DNA of 64,000 bases, from the NCBI RefSeq assembly GCF_022138605.1, contig NZ_JACBFS010000003.1, positions 561,630-625,629 on the forward strand, read 5' to 3'. Both the position numbers and the translations under genes were made by a program. Below, piece after piece: positions 39,065 through 47,458 of the stretch. Numbering within the stretch: the first letter of the stretch is position 1; each line of letters begins with the position of its first letter. Under the pieces are notes generated by a model, which saw only the letters and a list, made by a program, of their open reading frames with translations, searched no databases and was not told where the DNA came from. The stretch is from Xanthobacter sp. NM-25. Lineage in GTDB: Bacteria; Pseudomonadota; Alphaproteobacteria; Rhizobiales; Xanthobacteraceae.

Positions 39065-39395
39065 GAATCGGAATCCTTCGGCACCCCGTCCCCCACCGTG
39101 GACGGCTACAGCGATTTGGCCTGAATTCAACTGCGCTGCCGACGTCGGCTCACACCCATACCAGAAATCAAAACGCGACATCCGAAAGGCGCGTCTTTTC
39201 AGAGCGCGGTGGCGACCATGGGCATGACGAAGCCCCACTCGGGAGTGGGGGACCTCGTGAAGTGTCCGGCCCAGACCCAATCCATTCGAGGACGCAGGTG
39301 GGTGGCCAGCACGGAAATCAACAGGCGCACGACAGGCGAGACCCAGCTCCGAGTTGACAAGCGCGGCGCGTTTTCCCGCCAACATTTCTTCCCTA
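39065..39395. other. Gap without a supported gene
   Basis: This 331-base stretch between the SRPBCC and VIT1-like genes has open minus-strand frames. One (39199-39420) encodes VRLLISVLATHL and WVWAGHFTRSPTPEWGFVMP, which looks like the tail of a membrane protein but overlaps the VIT1-like gene end and has no ribosome site. It may be the decayed remains of a membrane gene; I cannot support more. Confidence 0.25.
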
Positions 39396-40091
39396 TCAGC
39401 CGAGAAGATGCGCCAGCCAATAGGCTGCACCTGCCGCGAGACCGCCAACCAACAAAGTCTGCACGGCGGACCTGAAGGGGTTTACCCCCGTGAAGCGGCC
39501 TTTGATTGCACCGAAAATCGCCAGCGCGATCCCCGTAGTGAGCACGGACATCTTCAAGGCATCAGGGATGTTCGATACGGCGATATAAGGCGCAAGCGGG
39601 ATGAACCCGCCAACGAGATAAGCGATCGCGATGGTCGCAGCGCTCAGCGGAGCGCGTTTCGGATCCGGCTGTTCAAGGCCGAGCTCGAAGCGCATCATGA
39701 AATCCGTCCAGCGCCGGGGATTGGCGCTGATCGCGTCAACCACGTTCGTCAGAGCGGCGCCCTCAAGGCCGTAGGTTTCAAATATCTGCCTCACCTCGTT
39801 TACCTCGAAATCGCGCTTATGCTCGATTTCCCAAGTTTCACGCGCTTCCTCCGACTTGAAATGCTCAATGTCCGTATGCGCGGCGAGATAACCGCCAAGC
39901 CCCATCGCGATGGCGCCGGCGGCGATCTCGGCAAGGCCCGCAGTCACGATCACTCCGGTGTCACTGACGGCGGCAGACAAACCAGCGGCCAGGGCAAAAG
40001 GAACCGTCAGGCCGTCCGACATGCCGATGACGACGTCGCGGACGATCTCCGAGCCGCTAAAATGTTTTTCGATATGCGGAGTGGTCGGCAT
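39396..40091 (-). CDS. VIT1/CCC1-family iron/manganese transporter
   Basis: 231 residues from ATG 40091 (MPTTPHIEKHFSGSE), preceded by AAGGACCCTTATCA. The family pattern is clear: IVRDVVIGMSDGLTVPFALAAGLS in helix 1 and AGLAEIAAGAIAMGLGGYLAAHTDIEHFKSE into the cytoplasmic acidic metal-binding region (about 65-130). Helices 3-5 at the C-terminus contain VGGFIPLAPY. Members move Fe(II) or Mn(II) out of the cytosol by proton exchange. It complements the Ni/Fe, Cu and Ni/Co exporters nearby. Confidence 0.92.
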   Translation of the reverse strand: MPTTPHIEKHFSGSEIVRDVVIGMSDGLTVPFALAAGLSAAVSDTGVIVTAGLAEIAAGAIAMGLGGYLAAHTDIEHFKSEEARETWEIEHKRDFEVNEVRQIFETYGLEGAALTNVVDAISANPRRWTDFMMRFELGLEQPDPKRAPLSAATIAIAYLVGGFIPLAPYIAVSNIPDALKMSVLTTGIALAIFGAIKGRFTGVNPFRSAVQTLLVGGLAAGAAYWLAHLLG

Positions 40092-40356
40092 TGATAAGGG
40101 TCCTTTTTGACGGTTATCGAGAAAGCCCATCCGATGGATGAGGCTTGACGTATTGGAACCTTCGACGGAGGTCGTGCCACTCGGCCAATCGCGGCTGCAA
40201 TCTGGCAAACGAAGCTGACGGAAGACTGACGCAGCCCGTTTAGAATCGGCCATCAAGCGGCTTTTCGGCGATGAGGTGTCGCAGGATTGTGCGCACAGTC
40301 CGTCGGCCCCGCCGGCACACTGCATCTTCATGCATGCGGAGGCTTGGAGCGGCGGC

Positions 40357-40743
40357 TCAAGGCTGTTCGGAAGAAACTGACGGCGACGGCCTGGTCTCGC
40401 GCTCTTGGCGCAGCCGATACGAGACGGCGCCGTAGGTGGCGACGCAATAGGGGACCAGGAACGTCAAGCCTATCTTGGTCCAGTTGACCGAGCCGCCGCC
40501 CACGGCGGCATCGCCCTGGTTGATGAGATTGAGGATGGTGCCGACGACCACCGCCACCAGGAAGGAGCGGCGCGGAATGCCGGACTGCGTTGCATAGGAA
40601 AGGAAACGCCGGATCATGCTGGTGCCGGATTTCTCGCCGCGCGAGCTGATGGGACACGTCACCCCGATAGCATTTGCATCAGGATTGCCGGCGCAATCCG
40701 GACCCTCGCACATCGTCGCCGTCGCATCAGTCGTCGTCTTCAT
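40357..40743 (-). CDS. NrtS-type small membrane protein (nitrate/nitrite transporter family)
   Basis: 128 residues from ATG 40743 with GGAAG upstream; ATG 40617 (MIRRFLSYATQ) is an alternative that fits the usual length of about 85. Two membrane helices: IPRRSFLVAVVVGTILNLINQGD and WTKIGLTFLVPYCVATYGAVSY, the pattern of the NrtS family. The Cys-rich N-terminal extension (MCEGPDCAGNPDANAIGVTC) is odd. It overlaps the end of the PepSY gene by 17 bases, in the same direction. Actual substrate is not known. Confidence 0.72.
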   Translation of the reverse strand: MKTTTDATATMCEGPDCAGNPDANAIGVTCPISSRGEKSGTSMIRRFLSYATQSGIPRRSFLVAVVVGTILNLINQGDAAVGGGSVNWTKIGLTFLVPYCVATYGAVSYRLRQERETRPSPSVSSEQP

Positions 40744-41014
40744 CGCCGTGCTTCCGCCGGATCTGTTCCAGGCTGGCGGGGTCGTACTTCGCCTTCAGGC
40801 TGTCGCCGCGCACGTTGGTCGCCCTGACCTTGTAGCAGCCGTCGTCGGAGCGGATCGAGAGCACGGTCCACCCCTCGCCCTCCAGCTTCTTCTGGAGCGC
40901 GTCGCGTGGCTGCCAGTCGGCCAGCGGCACGTTGCAAGCCCTATCGGCCGCCGCCGGTCCCGCGCCGAGGCACGCGGCGAAGACCAAAATCGCGGCAACC
41001 CGCGTGCGTCTCAC
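40727..41014 (-). CDS. Small periplasmic PepSY-domain protein
   Basis: 95 residues from GTG 41014, with GGAGG seven bases upstream (no ATG is suitable). A signal peptide (about 1-24; RVAAILVFAACLGAGPAAADR) precedes one PepSY-like domain (LEGEGWTVLSIRSDDGCYKVRATNVRGDSLKAKYDP). Two Cys flank the domain. It is divergent from the two-component genes at 41153, a common arrangement in which the small PepSY protein is under their control. A near twin in context is at 52682-52957. Confidence 0.82.
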   Translation of the reverse strand: MRRTRVAAILVFAACLGAGPAAADRACNVPLADWQPRDALQKKLEGEGWTVLSIRSDDGCYKVRATNVRGDSLKAKYDPASLEQIRRKHGDEDDD

Positions 41015-41152
41015 CAAAGATCCTCCGACGTGTGCAGCCCGCGAAATAGAAAGCACGCCCAACTGACGCCCACCTGAACGCTCATGCAAATTATCGGGCC
41101 CCATCGGCTCGTCTCGCGCGCTAAATTGGCACGGAACACGCCGAGGCGACAC

Positions 41153-41824
41153 ATGCGGATCCTTCTGGTGGAAGACGACCCTGTCCTTGGGATGGCCGTG
41201 CGCGACCAGATCGTCGCCGACGGGCATACACCCGACTGGGTGACCCGTCTCGACGACGCCACCGAGGCGATCCATGCCGCAGCCTTCGATCTGGTCCTGC
41301 TCGACCTGATGTTGCCGGACGGGCGCGGGCTCGATTTCCTGAAGCGTCTGAGGGTGGCGGGCGACGTCACGCCCATCATCGTACTGACGGCGCGGGACCA
41401 GATCTCGGACCGCATCGCGGCGCTCGATGCCGGCGCCGACGATTACCTGGTCAAGCCGTTCGACCTGTTCGAGCTCAGCGCGCGGATCCGGGCGGTGGGG
41501 CGGCGCTATGCCGGCAATCCCAATCCTCTGGTGTCCCTCGGCGACATTGAGGTGGATCTTGCGGCCCGCTCGGTGCGGCGAGCGGGACGGCCTGTGGCGC
41601 TGACCGGCCGCGAATGGTCGCTGTTCGAGGCGTTCGTGCAACGGCCCCACCAGCTCATGTCGAAGCCGCAGCTCGAGGAGCGGCTCTATTCCTTCGACGC
41701 CGAGGTGGAGAGCAACACCATCGAGGTCTACATCGCCCGCCTGCGCAAGAAGCTCGGGGCGGAGGTGATCGAGACGGTGCGCGGCATGGGCTATCGCCTC
41801 GGCCCGCCTGAGGCGGGCGCATGA
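41153..41824 (+). CDS. OmpR-type response regulator
   Basis: 223 residues from ATG 41153 (MRILLVEDDPVLGMA), six bases after GAGG; the frame opens at 41084 without homology. The receiver domain has DD pocket, phospho-Asp in DLVLLDLMLPDGRG, TARDQ and K in YLVKPFDLFEL. A winged-helix output domain follows (about 125-220; LRKKLGAEVIETVRGMGYRLG). Its stop overlaps the kinase start (ATGA). It is divergent from the PepSY gene and upstream of the flavin redox genes, which it probably controls. Confidence 0.92.
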   Translation: MRILLVEDDPVLGMAVRDQIVADGHTPDWVTRLDDATEAIHAAAFDLVLLDLMLPDGRGLDFLKRLRVAGDVTPIIVLTARDQISDRIAALDAGADDYLVKPFDLFELSARIRAVGRRYAGNPNPLVSLGDIEVDLAARSVRRAGRPVALTGREWSLFEAFVQRPHQLMSKPQLEERLYSFDAEVESNTIEVYIARLRKKLGAEVIETVRGMGYRLGPPEAGA

Positions 41825-43188
41825 ACGAGGCGGTGGGCGACGGCCGCCGCGGTAGCGGGTGGAGCCTGCGCCTGCGCTTGGGATTGTGGCTGGCGCTGGC
41901 GGTCACCGCCCTGTGGCTCGCCGCCGCCACCGTGGCCGGGCTGGTGCTGCGCCGCGAGATCGGCGAGGTATTCGACAGTGCCCTGCAGGAGGTGGCGCAG
42001 CGGGTGCTGCCGCTGGCCTATGCCGAACTGCTCTCGCGGGACGGAGGCAGCGCGACCCAGCACATGGCACCTATCGGCCCCCACCGGGAATACATCACCT
42101 ACGTGGTCCGCGACGCGGACGGCCGCGAGCTGCTCCAGTCGAGCGACGCCGACCTGATGCAGATCCCCCGCGGCCTCCCGCCGGGCTTCCACAGCACGGA
42201 GCGGCTGCGCACCTACACCGAGGCGGCCGTCAGGGGCACAATCCTGGTGACCACCGCCGAGGACCTCGGCCATCGCCGCGCGGCGGTCCGACGCGCGGTG
42301 GTCGCCCTGATCTGGCCCCTTGTCGCCCTGGTGCCCATCGCGCTCGTCGGGGTGTGGCTTTCCGTCCGCCTGTCCTTGAGGCCCGTCATCACCTTTCGCT
42401 CGGCGATCGAGGAACGGGGCCGCGGCAATCTCGCGCCGGTCGCAGCGGTGGGGCTGCCGGAGGAGATCGCACCCGTCGCGACATCGGTCAACGCCCTGCT
42501 GGAACGCCTGCGCGGTGCGCTCGAAGCCGAGCGCGGCTTCACCGCCAACAGCGCCCATGAGCTCCGGACGCCCATCGCCGCCGCACTGGCGCAGACCCAG
42601 CGCCTCGTCGCTGAACTGCCGGGCGGCGCGCCCCGGGAACGGGCCCGTTCAGTGGCGGTCGCCCTGAAGCGTCTCTCGCGCTTGTCCGAGAAGCTGCTGC
42701 AGCTGGCCAAGGCCGAGGGCGGCGGCCTCCTCGCCGAAACCCCGACGCCCCTCGCGCCGGTGCTGCGCCACGTGATCGCGGACATCGACCGGCTGACTGA
42801 CCGGGGCGAGGACCTGATGGTCGAAATCCCGCCGGACAGCGGCCTTGTCTGCGACCTCGATCCGGACGCCTTCGCCATCCTCGCCCGCAATCTCATCGAG
42901 AATGCGTTGAAGCACGGCACGCCCGGCACGCCCGTGCGGCTGCGGCTGGCCGACGGCCTGTTCGAGGTCTCCAATGGCGGCCCCGTGGTGCCGGCCGACC
43001 GGCTGGCGCGCCTGATCCGCCCGTTCGAGCGCGGCCCGACGGGGGCGGAGGGCTCCGGCCTCGGCCTTGCCATCGTCGCCGCCATCTGCCGCGGCGCTGG
43101 CCTGACCCTCGACCTCGCCTCGCCGATCCCGGGCGAAGCCGACGGCTTCCGTGCCAGGGTGCGCTTCGCGGCCGTGCCTCAAGCCTGA
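41821..43188 (+). CDS. Sensor histidine kinase paired with the redox module
   Basis: 455 residues: two membrane helices (about 23-45 and 160-182), periplasmic sensor region between them, HAMP-like linker, His box FTANSAHELRTPIAAALAQTQ (His about 247), N box NLIENALKHGTPG and G box GAEGSGLGLAIVAAI. QseC/TctE-like layout. It shares an ATGA overlap with its regulator. Downstream genes for exported flavin and metal-binding proteins suggest a redox or metal stimulus; this is inference. Confidence 0.9.
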   Translation: MNEAVGDGRRGSGWSLRLRLGLWLALAVTALWLAAATVAGLVLRREIGEVFDSALQEVAQRVLPLAYAELLSRDGGSATQHMAPIGPHREYITYVVRDADGRELLQSSDADLMQIPRGLPPGFHSTERLRTYTEAAVRGTILVTTAEDLGHRRAAVRRAVVALIWPLVALVPIALVGVWLSVRLSLRPVITFRSAIEERGRGNLAPVAAVGLPEEIAPVATSVNALLERLRGALEAERGFTANSAHELRTPIAAALAQTQRLVAELPGGAPRERARSVAVALKRLSRLSEKLLQLAKAEGGGLLAETPTPLAPVLRHVIADIDRLTDRGEDLMVEIPPDSGLVCDLDPDAFAILARNLIENALKHGTPGTPVRLRLADGLFEVSNGGPVVPADRLARLIRPFERGPTGAEGSGLGLAIVAAICRGAGLTLDLASPIPGEADGFRARVRFAAVPQA

Positions 43189-43281
43189 CGGGAAGCTGAA
43201 CGGAGATCCGCATCGGCTTCAGGTGGCCGTCAGGTGCGAAAGCGAGGGTGCTTCCGGTCAACACCAACCGGGAGATGGCCA

Positions 43282-43641
43282 ATGAAGACGCGCACCCTGA
43301 TCGGAGCGGCGCTCCTGCTTTCCACCACGGGTATCGGCGTCGCACTGGCGGCGGCAGAGGCTGATCACCTGACCTCAAGCCATCACGAACGGCTCGATGG
43401 CGTGACGTCATCCGCCATCGAGGGGCGCCCGATCCGCTTCGCCGAAGAGTCCTATGAGCGGCGTCGTGACGGCGAGCATCGCGGACGCCGCCACCACGAT
43501 GACGATGAGGACGAAGGCGAAGACGACGAGGGTGGCCGCCGCGGCGCAATCCCGCAGGCCGGCCCGGCCGATCCCAATGCGCCGGCGCCCGACAACGGCC
43601 TCTTCAACGGCAAAGCCCGTCCCAAGGTCGAGGTGCAATGA
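43282..43641 (+). CDS. Exported acidic, His-rich protein
   Basis: 119 residues from ATG 43282, placed by GGGAGATGGCCA. A signal peptide (about 1-24) precedes a low-complexity centre rich in His, Asp, Glu and Arg (RRHHDDDEDEGEDDEGGRR), then a Pro/Ala tail (PADPNAPAPDNGLFNGKARP). The acidic run could bind metal ions. It opens the gene run leading to DUF2271 and the PepSY reductase. I know no characterised homologue. Confidence 0.7.
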   Translation: MKTRTLIGAALLLSTTGIGVALAAAEADHLTSSHHERLDGVTSSAIEGRPIRFAEESYERRRDGEHRGRRHHDDDEDEGEDDEGGRRGAIPQAGPADPNAPAPDNGLFNGKARPKVEVQ

Positions 43642-43685
43642 GCACCTCGCGGCGCCCGACCTTCTCTCCATTGAGGAACAGACCG

Positions 43686-44156
43686 ATGAAATTCGTCCTC
43701 TCCGCCGTGGCCGCCACCACCGCCTTGATCGCCCCGGTGGTCGCCGAGGCCCGCCAAGTCACCTTCGAGACCACCCTCAAGGCCTATGGCGGCAACGGCG
43801 CCTATGTGGTGCTCTACGTCACCGATGCCGCCGGCGTCTACAAGGGCACCTTGTGGATGGCCGGCGGCAAGGCGAAGTACTATCGCCACCTCAGCGACTG
43901 GCAGCGCGTCTCCGGCGGGCGACCGACCGAGATCGACGGCATCACCGGCGCCAGCATCGGCTCGGGCAGGACGCTGAAGATCAGCCTCGACCTCGCCGAT
44001 GCCATGATCGACGCCGGATACAAGGTCCATGTCGACACCGCCGTGGAGGACGGCATGGACAATCCCTCCGAGGTGGTCGTGCCCCTCGATACCGCGGCCT
44101 CCGGCAAGCCGGCGCCGGGCAAGGGCTACGTCAAATCCTTCACGGTCACCTTCTGA
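43686..44156 (+). CDS. DUF2271 periplasmic protein with flavinylation-type motif
   Basis: 156 residues from ATG 43686, supported by GAGGAACAGACCG; an ATG at 43638 is unsupported. Signal peptide about 1-22 (ending AEARQ). The DUF2271 domain carries DGITGAS (84-90), matching the D-x-x-T-G-A-S/T pattern to which ApbE attaches FMN at the last residue, here Ser 90. DUF2271 proteins recur beside PepSY reductases and ApbE, exactly as here (both follow). It is most likely a covalently flavinylated electron carrier in the periplasm. The motif and neighbours are seen; flavinylation is inferred. Confidence 0.88.
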   Translation: MKFVLSAVAATTALIAPVVAEARQVTFETTLKAYGGNGAYVVLYVTDAAGVYKGTLWMAGGKAKYYRHLSDWQRVSGGRPTEIDGITGASIGSGRTLKISLDLADAMIDAGYKVHVDTAVEDGMDNPSEVVVPLDTAASGKPAPGKGYVKSFTVTF

Positions 44157-44174
44157 AGCGATCGGACCTGATCC

Positions 44175-46361
44175 ATGCTTCGTCGCATTCATGCGCTGCC
44201 GGGCGTCGTGCTCGCGCTCGGCCTTACCGTCATGGCCCTCACCGGCGTGGCGCTTTCCGTGCAGCCGGCGCTCGACCGTCTCGCATCACCGGCGATTCCG
44301 GTCGGCACCAGCGTCGCCGCCCTCGCCGAGGCGGTGGCGGCGCGTCACCAGGGCATCGATTCGATCCGCGTGCGGCCGGACGGCGCCGTCACGGTCGCCT
44401 TCACCGACGGCGAAACGCGCGGCGTGGAGCGGGTCGATCCGGCGACCGGGGCCGGGCTTGGTCCCTACCATGTCTCAGAAACGACACGCGTCATCACGAA
44501 TCTGCATCGCGCGTTTCTGACCGGAGATGCGGGGCGGGCCGCCACCGGCGCCGGCGCGCTCGCCATGCTCGTGCTCACCGTCTCCGGCACCCTCCTCCTC
44601 GCCCGCCGCCTCGGCGGAGCGGGCGCGCTGCTGCAGTCCATCCGAGGCACACCGGCCCAGCGCTGGCACGGCGAGCTCGGCCGTTTCGCTGCCGCCGGCC
44701 TCGTCCTCTCATCCCTCACGAGCGCGTGGATGTCGGCGAGCAGCTTCGGCCTCATCCCCGAACACGAAGCCGCCGCGCCCATGGTGTCGGCGAGCGGCGG
44801 CGCGCCTGCTCCGGCCGGCACGCTGGCGGCGCTCAGGGCGACCGATGTGGCGAGCCTGCTCGAGCTGACCTTCCCGGCACCCGACGATCCGACCGACACC
44901 TACGGCCTGCGGACAAGCCGGGGCGAGGCGCAGATCGATGCGGCGACGGGCGCGGAGCTGTCCTTCACCCCGGCGACGACGCTCGACCGCCTGAACGGCA
45001 TGATCCGTACCCTCCACACCGGCCAGGGCGCCTGGGTGCTCGGGCTCGTGCTCGGCCTTTCGGCGGCGGCGGTTCCGGTGCTCGGCGCGACCGGCATCGC
45101 AATGTGGTGGCGCCGCCGCGCCGCCCGGCCGCGCATCGCGATGAACGCGCCCGCCCGTGCTGCCGACACCGTCCTCCTGGTGGGCAGCGAAGGCAATTCC
45201 ACCTGGGGCTTCGCCGCGACGCTGCACGACGCGCTGACCCGCGCCGGCCACCATGTCCACACCGCGGCCATGAACGATCTTCAGCCGTTTTCCGCCGTCA
45301 CCGAACGCCTGCTGCTCTTGGCCGCGACCCATGGCGACGGAGCGGCGCCCGCCTCGGCGACGGCGTTCCTGTCCCGGCTCGCGCGGCAGGAACGCCGCGT
45401 GCCGGTGGCGGTGCTCGGCTTCGGCGACCGCTGCTTTCCGCATTTCTGCGGCTACGCCGAGGAGATGTTGGCTGCGCTCACGGCGAACGGCTGGCCGCAG
45501 CTCCTGCCGATGAAGCGCATCGATCGGCGTTCTGCGCAGGAGTTCGCCCAATGGGGCCGCGACCTCGGTACCGTGCTTGGTCACGACCTCAAGCTAGAGC
45601 ACGTCGCCGAGCCGCCGAAGACGGTCGCGCTCGAACTCGTCGAACGCGAGGACTATGGCGTGGCCGTCGGCGCGCCGGTGGCGATCCTGCGCTTCCGGAG
45701 GCCAGGAACGGACGGCAAGGCCGGACGCCTGCCGTCGTTCGAGCCCGGCGACCTCGTCGGCATCCTGCCGCCGGGCCATCCGATGCCGCGCTTCTATTCG
45801 CTGGCGTCGTCGTCGTGCGACGGGATGCTGGAGATCTGCGTCCGCCTGCGCGCAGGCGGGCTCTGCTCGACCTTCCTGCACGCTCTCGCTCCCGGCGATC
45901 GCGTGGAGGCTTTCATCCGCGCCAACCCGACCTTCCGGCCGGCCGCGGGACGGGCGCCGCTCATCCTGATCGGCGCCGGCGCCGGCATCGGTCCACTCGC
46001 CGGCCTGGTGCGCGCCAATGCGGCCGGTCGCCCGGTCCACCTCTACTGGGGCGGCCGCAGCCCGTCGTCGGATTTTCTCTACGAGCACGAACTGGCCCAG
46101 CATCTCGCCGAGAAACGCCTGACCTCGCTCCAGACCGCCTTCTCACGCGGTCCGGATGGCGGCGCCTATGTGCAGGATCGCATCGCCGCCGACGCGCCTC
46201 GCCTGCGCGAGCTGATCCGGCAGGGCGCGCAAATCCTGGTGTGCGGCGGCCGTGACATGGCCCAGGCCGTGACCTGGGCACTCGATCCGATCGTGCGGCC
46301 ACTCGGCCTCGACCTTCCCACCCTCAAGTCGTCTGGACGCTATGTCGAAGATGTCTACTGA
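44175..46361 (+). CDS. PepSY-transmembrane / flavodoxin / FAD-NAD(P)H reductase fusion
   Basis: 728 residues. The N-terminal PepSY_TM part (about 1-325) has four membrane helices, with RRIHALPGVVLALGL first and VITNLHRAFLTGDAGR and TLHTGQGAWVLGLVLG following; His residues may bind haem. A flavodoxin-like domain (about 337-470; LLVGSEGNSTWGFAATL, GFGDRCFPHFCGYA) is followed by a sulfite-reductase-type FAD domain (RFYSLASSSCDG) and NAD(P)H domain (IGAGAGIGPLAGLVR, CGGRDMAQAV). It should carry electrons from cytoplasmic NAD(P)H across the inner membrane to periplasmic acceptors such as the DUF2271 protein encoded 18 bases upstream. The stop overlaps apbE. Confidence 0.92.
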   Translation: MLRRIHALPGVVLALGLTVMALTGVALSVQPALDRLASPAIPVGTSVAALAEAVAARHQGIDSIRVRPDGAVTVAFTDGETRGVERVDPATGAGLGPYHVSETTRVITNLHRAFLTGDAGRAATGAGALAMLVLTVSGTLLLARRLGGAGALLQSIRGTPAQRWHGELGRFAAAGLVLSSLTSAWMSASSFGLIPEHEAAAPMVSASGGAPAPAGTLAALRATDVASLLELTFPAPDDPTDTYGLRTSRGEAQIDAATGAELSFTPATTLDRLNGMIRTLHTGQGAWVLGLVLGLSAAAVPVLGATGIAMWWRRRAARPRIAMNAPARAADTVLLVGSEGNSTWGFAATLHDALTRAGHHVHTAAMNDLQPFSAVTERLLLLAATHGDGAAPASATAFLSRLARQERRVPVAVLGFGDRCFPHFCGYAEEMLAALTANGWPQLLPMKRIDRRSAQEFAQWGRDLGTVLGHDLKLEHVAEPPKTVALELVEREDYGVAVGAPVAILRFRRPGTDGKAGRLPSFEPGDLVGILPPGHPMPRFYSLASSSCDGMLEICVRLRAGGLCSTFLHALAPGDRVEAFIRANPTFRPAAGRAPLILIGAGAGIGPLAGLVRANAAGRPVHLYWGGRSPSSDFLYEHELAQHLAEKRLTSLQTAFSRGPDGGAYVQDRIAADAPRLRELIRQGAQILVCGGRDMAQAVTWALDPIVRPLGLDLPTLKSSGRYVEDVY

Positions 46362-47298
46362 TTCAGCTCAAGGCGCGCTGGAGCCCCGCCGCCACGCCCT
46401 CAGCGGCCCCGCCATGGGCGCGCGCTGGTCGGCGGTGTTTTTCGCCGTAGGCGGCGTGGACGAGGGGGCGCTCACCCGCCGCCTTCAGGGCACCCTCGAC
46501 CGTGTCGAGCGCCAGATGTCCACCTGGCGGCCGGATTCCGACCTGGAGCAGCTCAACGCCGCCCCCCTCGGCACCTGGGTGGCCATTCCCTGCGAACTGA
46601 TGGGCGTGCTCGCTGCGGCCCTCGAGATCGGCCGCCTGTCGGGGGGCGCGTTCGACATCGGCGTGGGCGATCTGGTCCAGGCCTGGGGCTTCGGGTGCGG
46701 CACGCGCGTGCCCGACGGCGGACGCATCGCTGCGCTTGCGGGGCGTCCCTCCTTCGAGCCGCCAAAGACCCTGCAGCTCGATCCGGCAGGCTGCCGCGCG
46801 CGCCGCCTGGCGCCGCTGCGGCTCGATCTGTCCGGCATCGCCAAGGGCTTCGGCGTGGACGACCTGGCGCGGGAGATGACGGAGGCGGGCTTTTCCGCCT
46901 GGCTCGTGGGCATCGACGGGGAGATGCGCGCGGCGGGCACGAAGCCGGATGGCCGCCCCTGGGTCGTCGCCCACGAGGCGCCAGTCCCCGGCGTGCGGGA
47001 AGTCCTCGGGGTGCTGGAGTTGTCCGGTGCCGCCGTCGCAACCTCTGGCAGCTATCGCCATCAGGTGGAGGTGGCGGGCAGGAGGCTCTCCCACACCATG
47101 GACCCCTCTCGCGGCGCGCCATTGGAGAACGACCTCGCCGCCGTCACCGTGCTCAGCGACACCTGCATGGCCGCCGATGCCTGGGCGACGGCGCTGTTGG
47201 TGCGCGGTGCGCAGGACGGCCCGGCCCTCGCCCGCCGGCTCGGCCTCGCCGCGCTGTTCGTCGGGAGCGACGGAGAGGTGGTGGCGACATGGCCGTGA
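46342..47298 (+). CDS. apbE: FAD:protein FMN transferase ApbE
   Basis: 318 residues; start overlaps the reductase stop by 20 bases. ApbE motifs in order: SGPAMGARWSAVF, RQMSTWRPDSDLEQLN, GGAFDIGVGDLVQAWGFG, LDLSGIAKGFGVDDLA, AVATSGSYRHQ with SHTMDPSRGAP, and TCMAADAWATALLV with the Mg-binding Asp/Thr region. The enzyme attaches FMN from FAD to Ser/Thr of D-x-x-T-G-A-T/S motifs. No clear signal peptide is visible. The likely target is the DUF2271 protein of the same operon. Confidence 0.93.
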   Translation: MSKMSTDSAQGALEPRRHALSGPAMGARWSAVFFAVGGVDEGALTRRLQGTLDRVERQMSTWRPDSDLEQLNAAPLGTWVAIPCELMGVLAAALEIGRLSGGAFDIGVGDLVQAWGFGCGTRVPDGGRIAALAGRPSFEPPKTLQLDPAGCRARRLAPLRLDLSGIAKGFGVDDLAREMTEAGFSAWLVGIDGEMRAAGTKPDGRPWVVAHEAPVPGVREVLGVLELSGAAVATSGSYRHQVEVAGRRLSHTMDPSRGAPLENDLAAVTVLSDTCMAADAWATALLVRGAQDGPALARRLGLAALFVGSDGEVVATWP

Positions 47299-47458
47299 CC
47301 AACCATGCCGCATGGACTGGCGGCGCAATCCTGGCCCCCGGGTCCATTCCCTTGCGTCCTCTCAATGCGGCCGCTGCCGTTTCCGGGTGTTCTTCCCGGT
47401 GGAGGTGCCCGCTCGGGATCAATGCAGAACCGTCGGGGTGTGAAAGGGAACGGGAGAC

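Noticed and set aside
43454..46255. 933-codon + strand frame overlapping the DUF2271 and PepSY-reductase genes
   Set aside because: Arg/Pro/Ala-rich translation, shifted one base from frames with clear domains; a GC-driven shadow.
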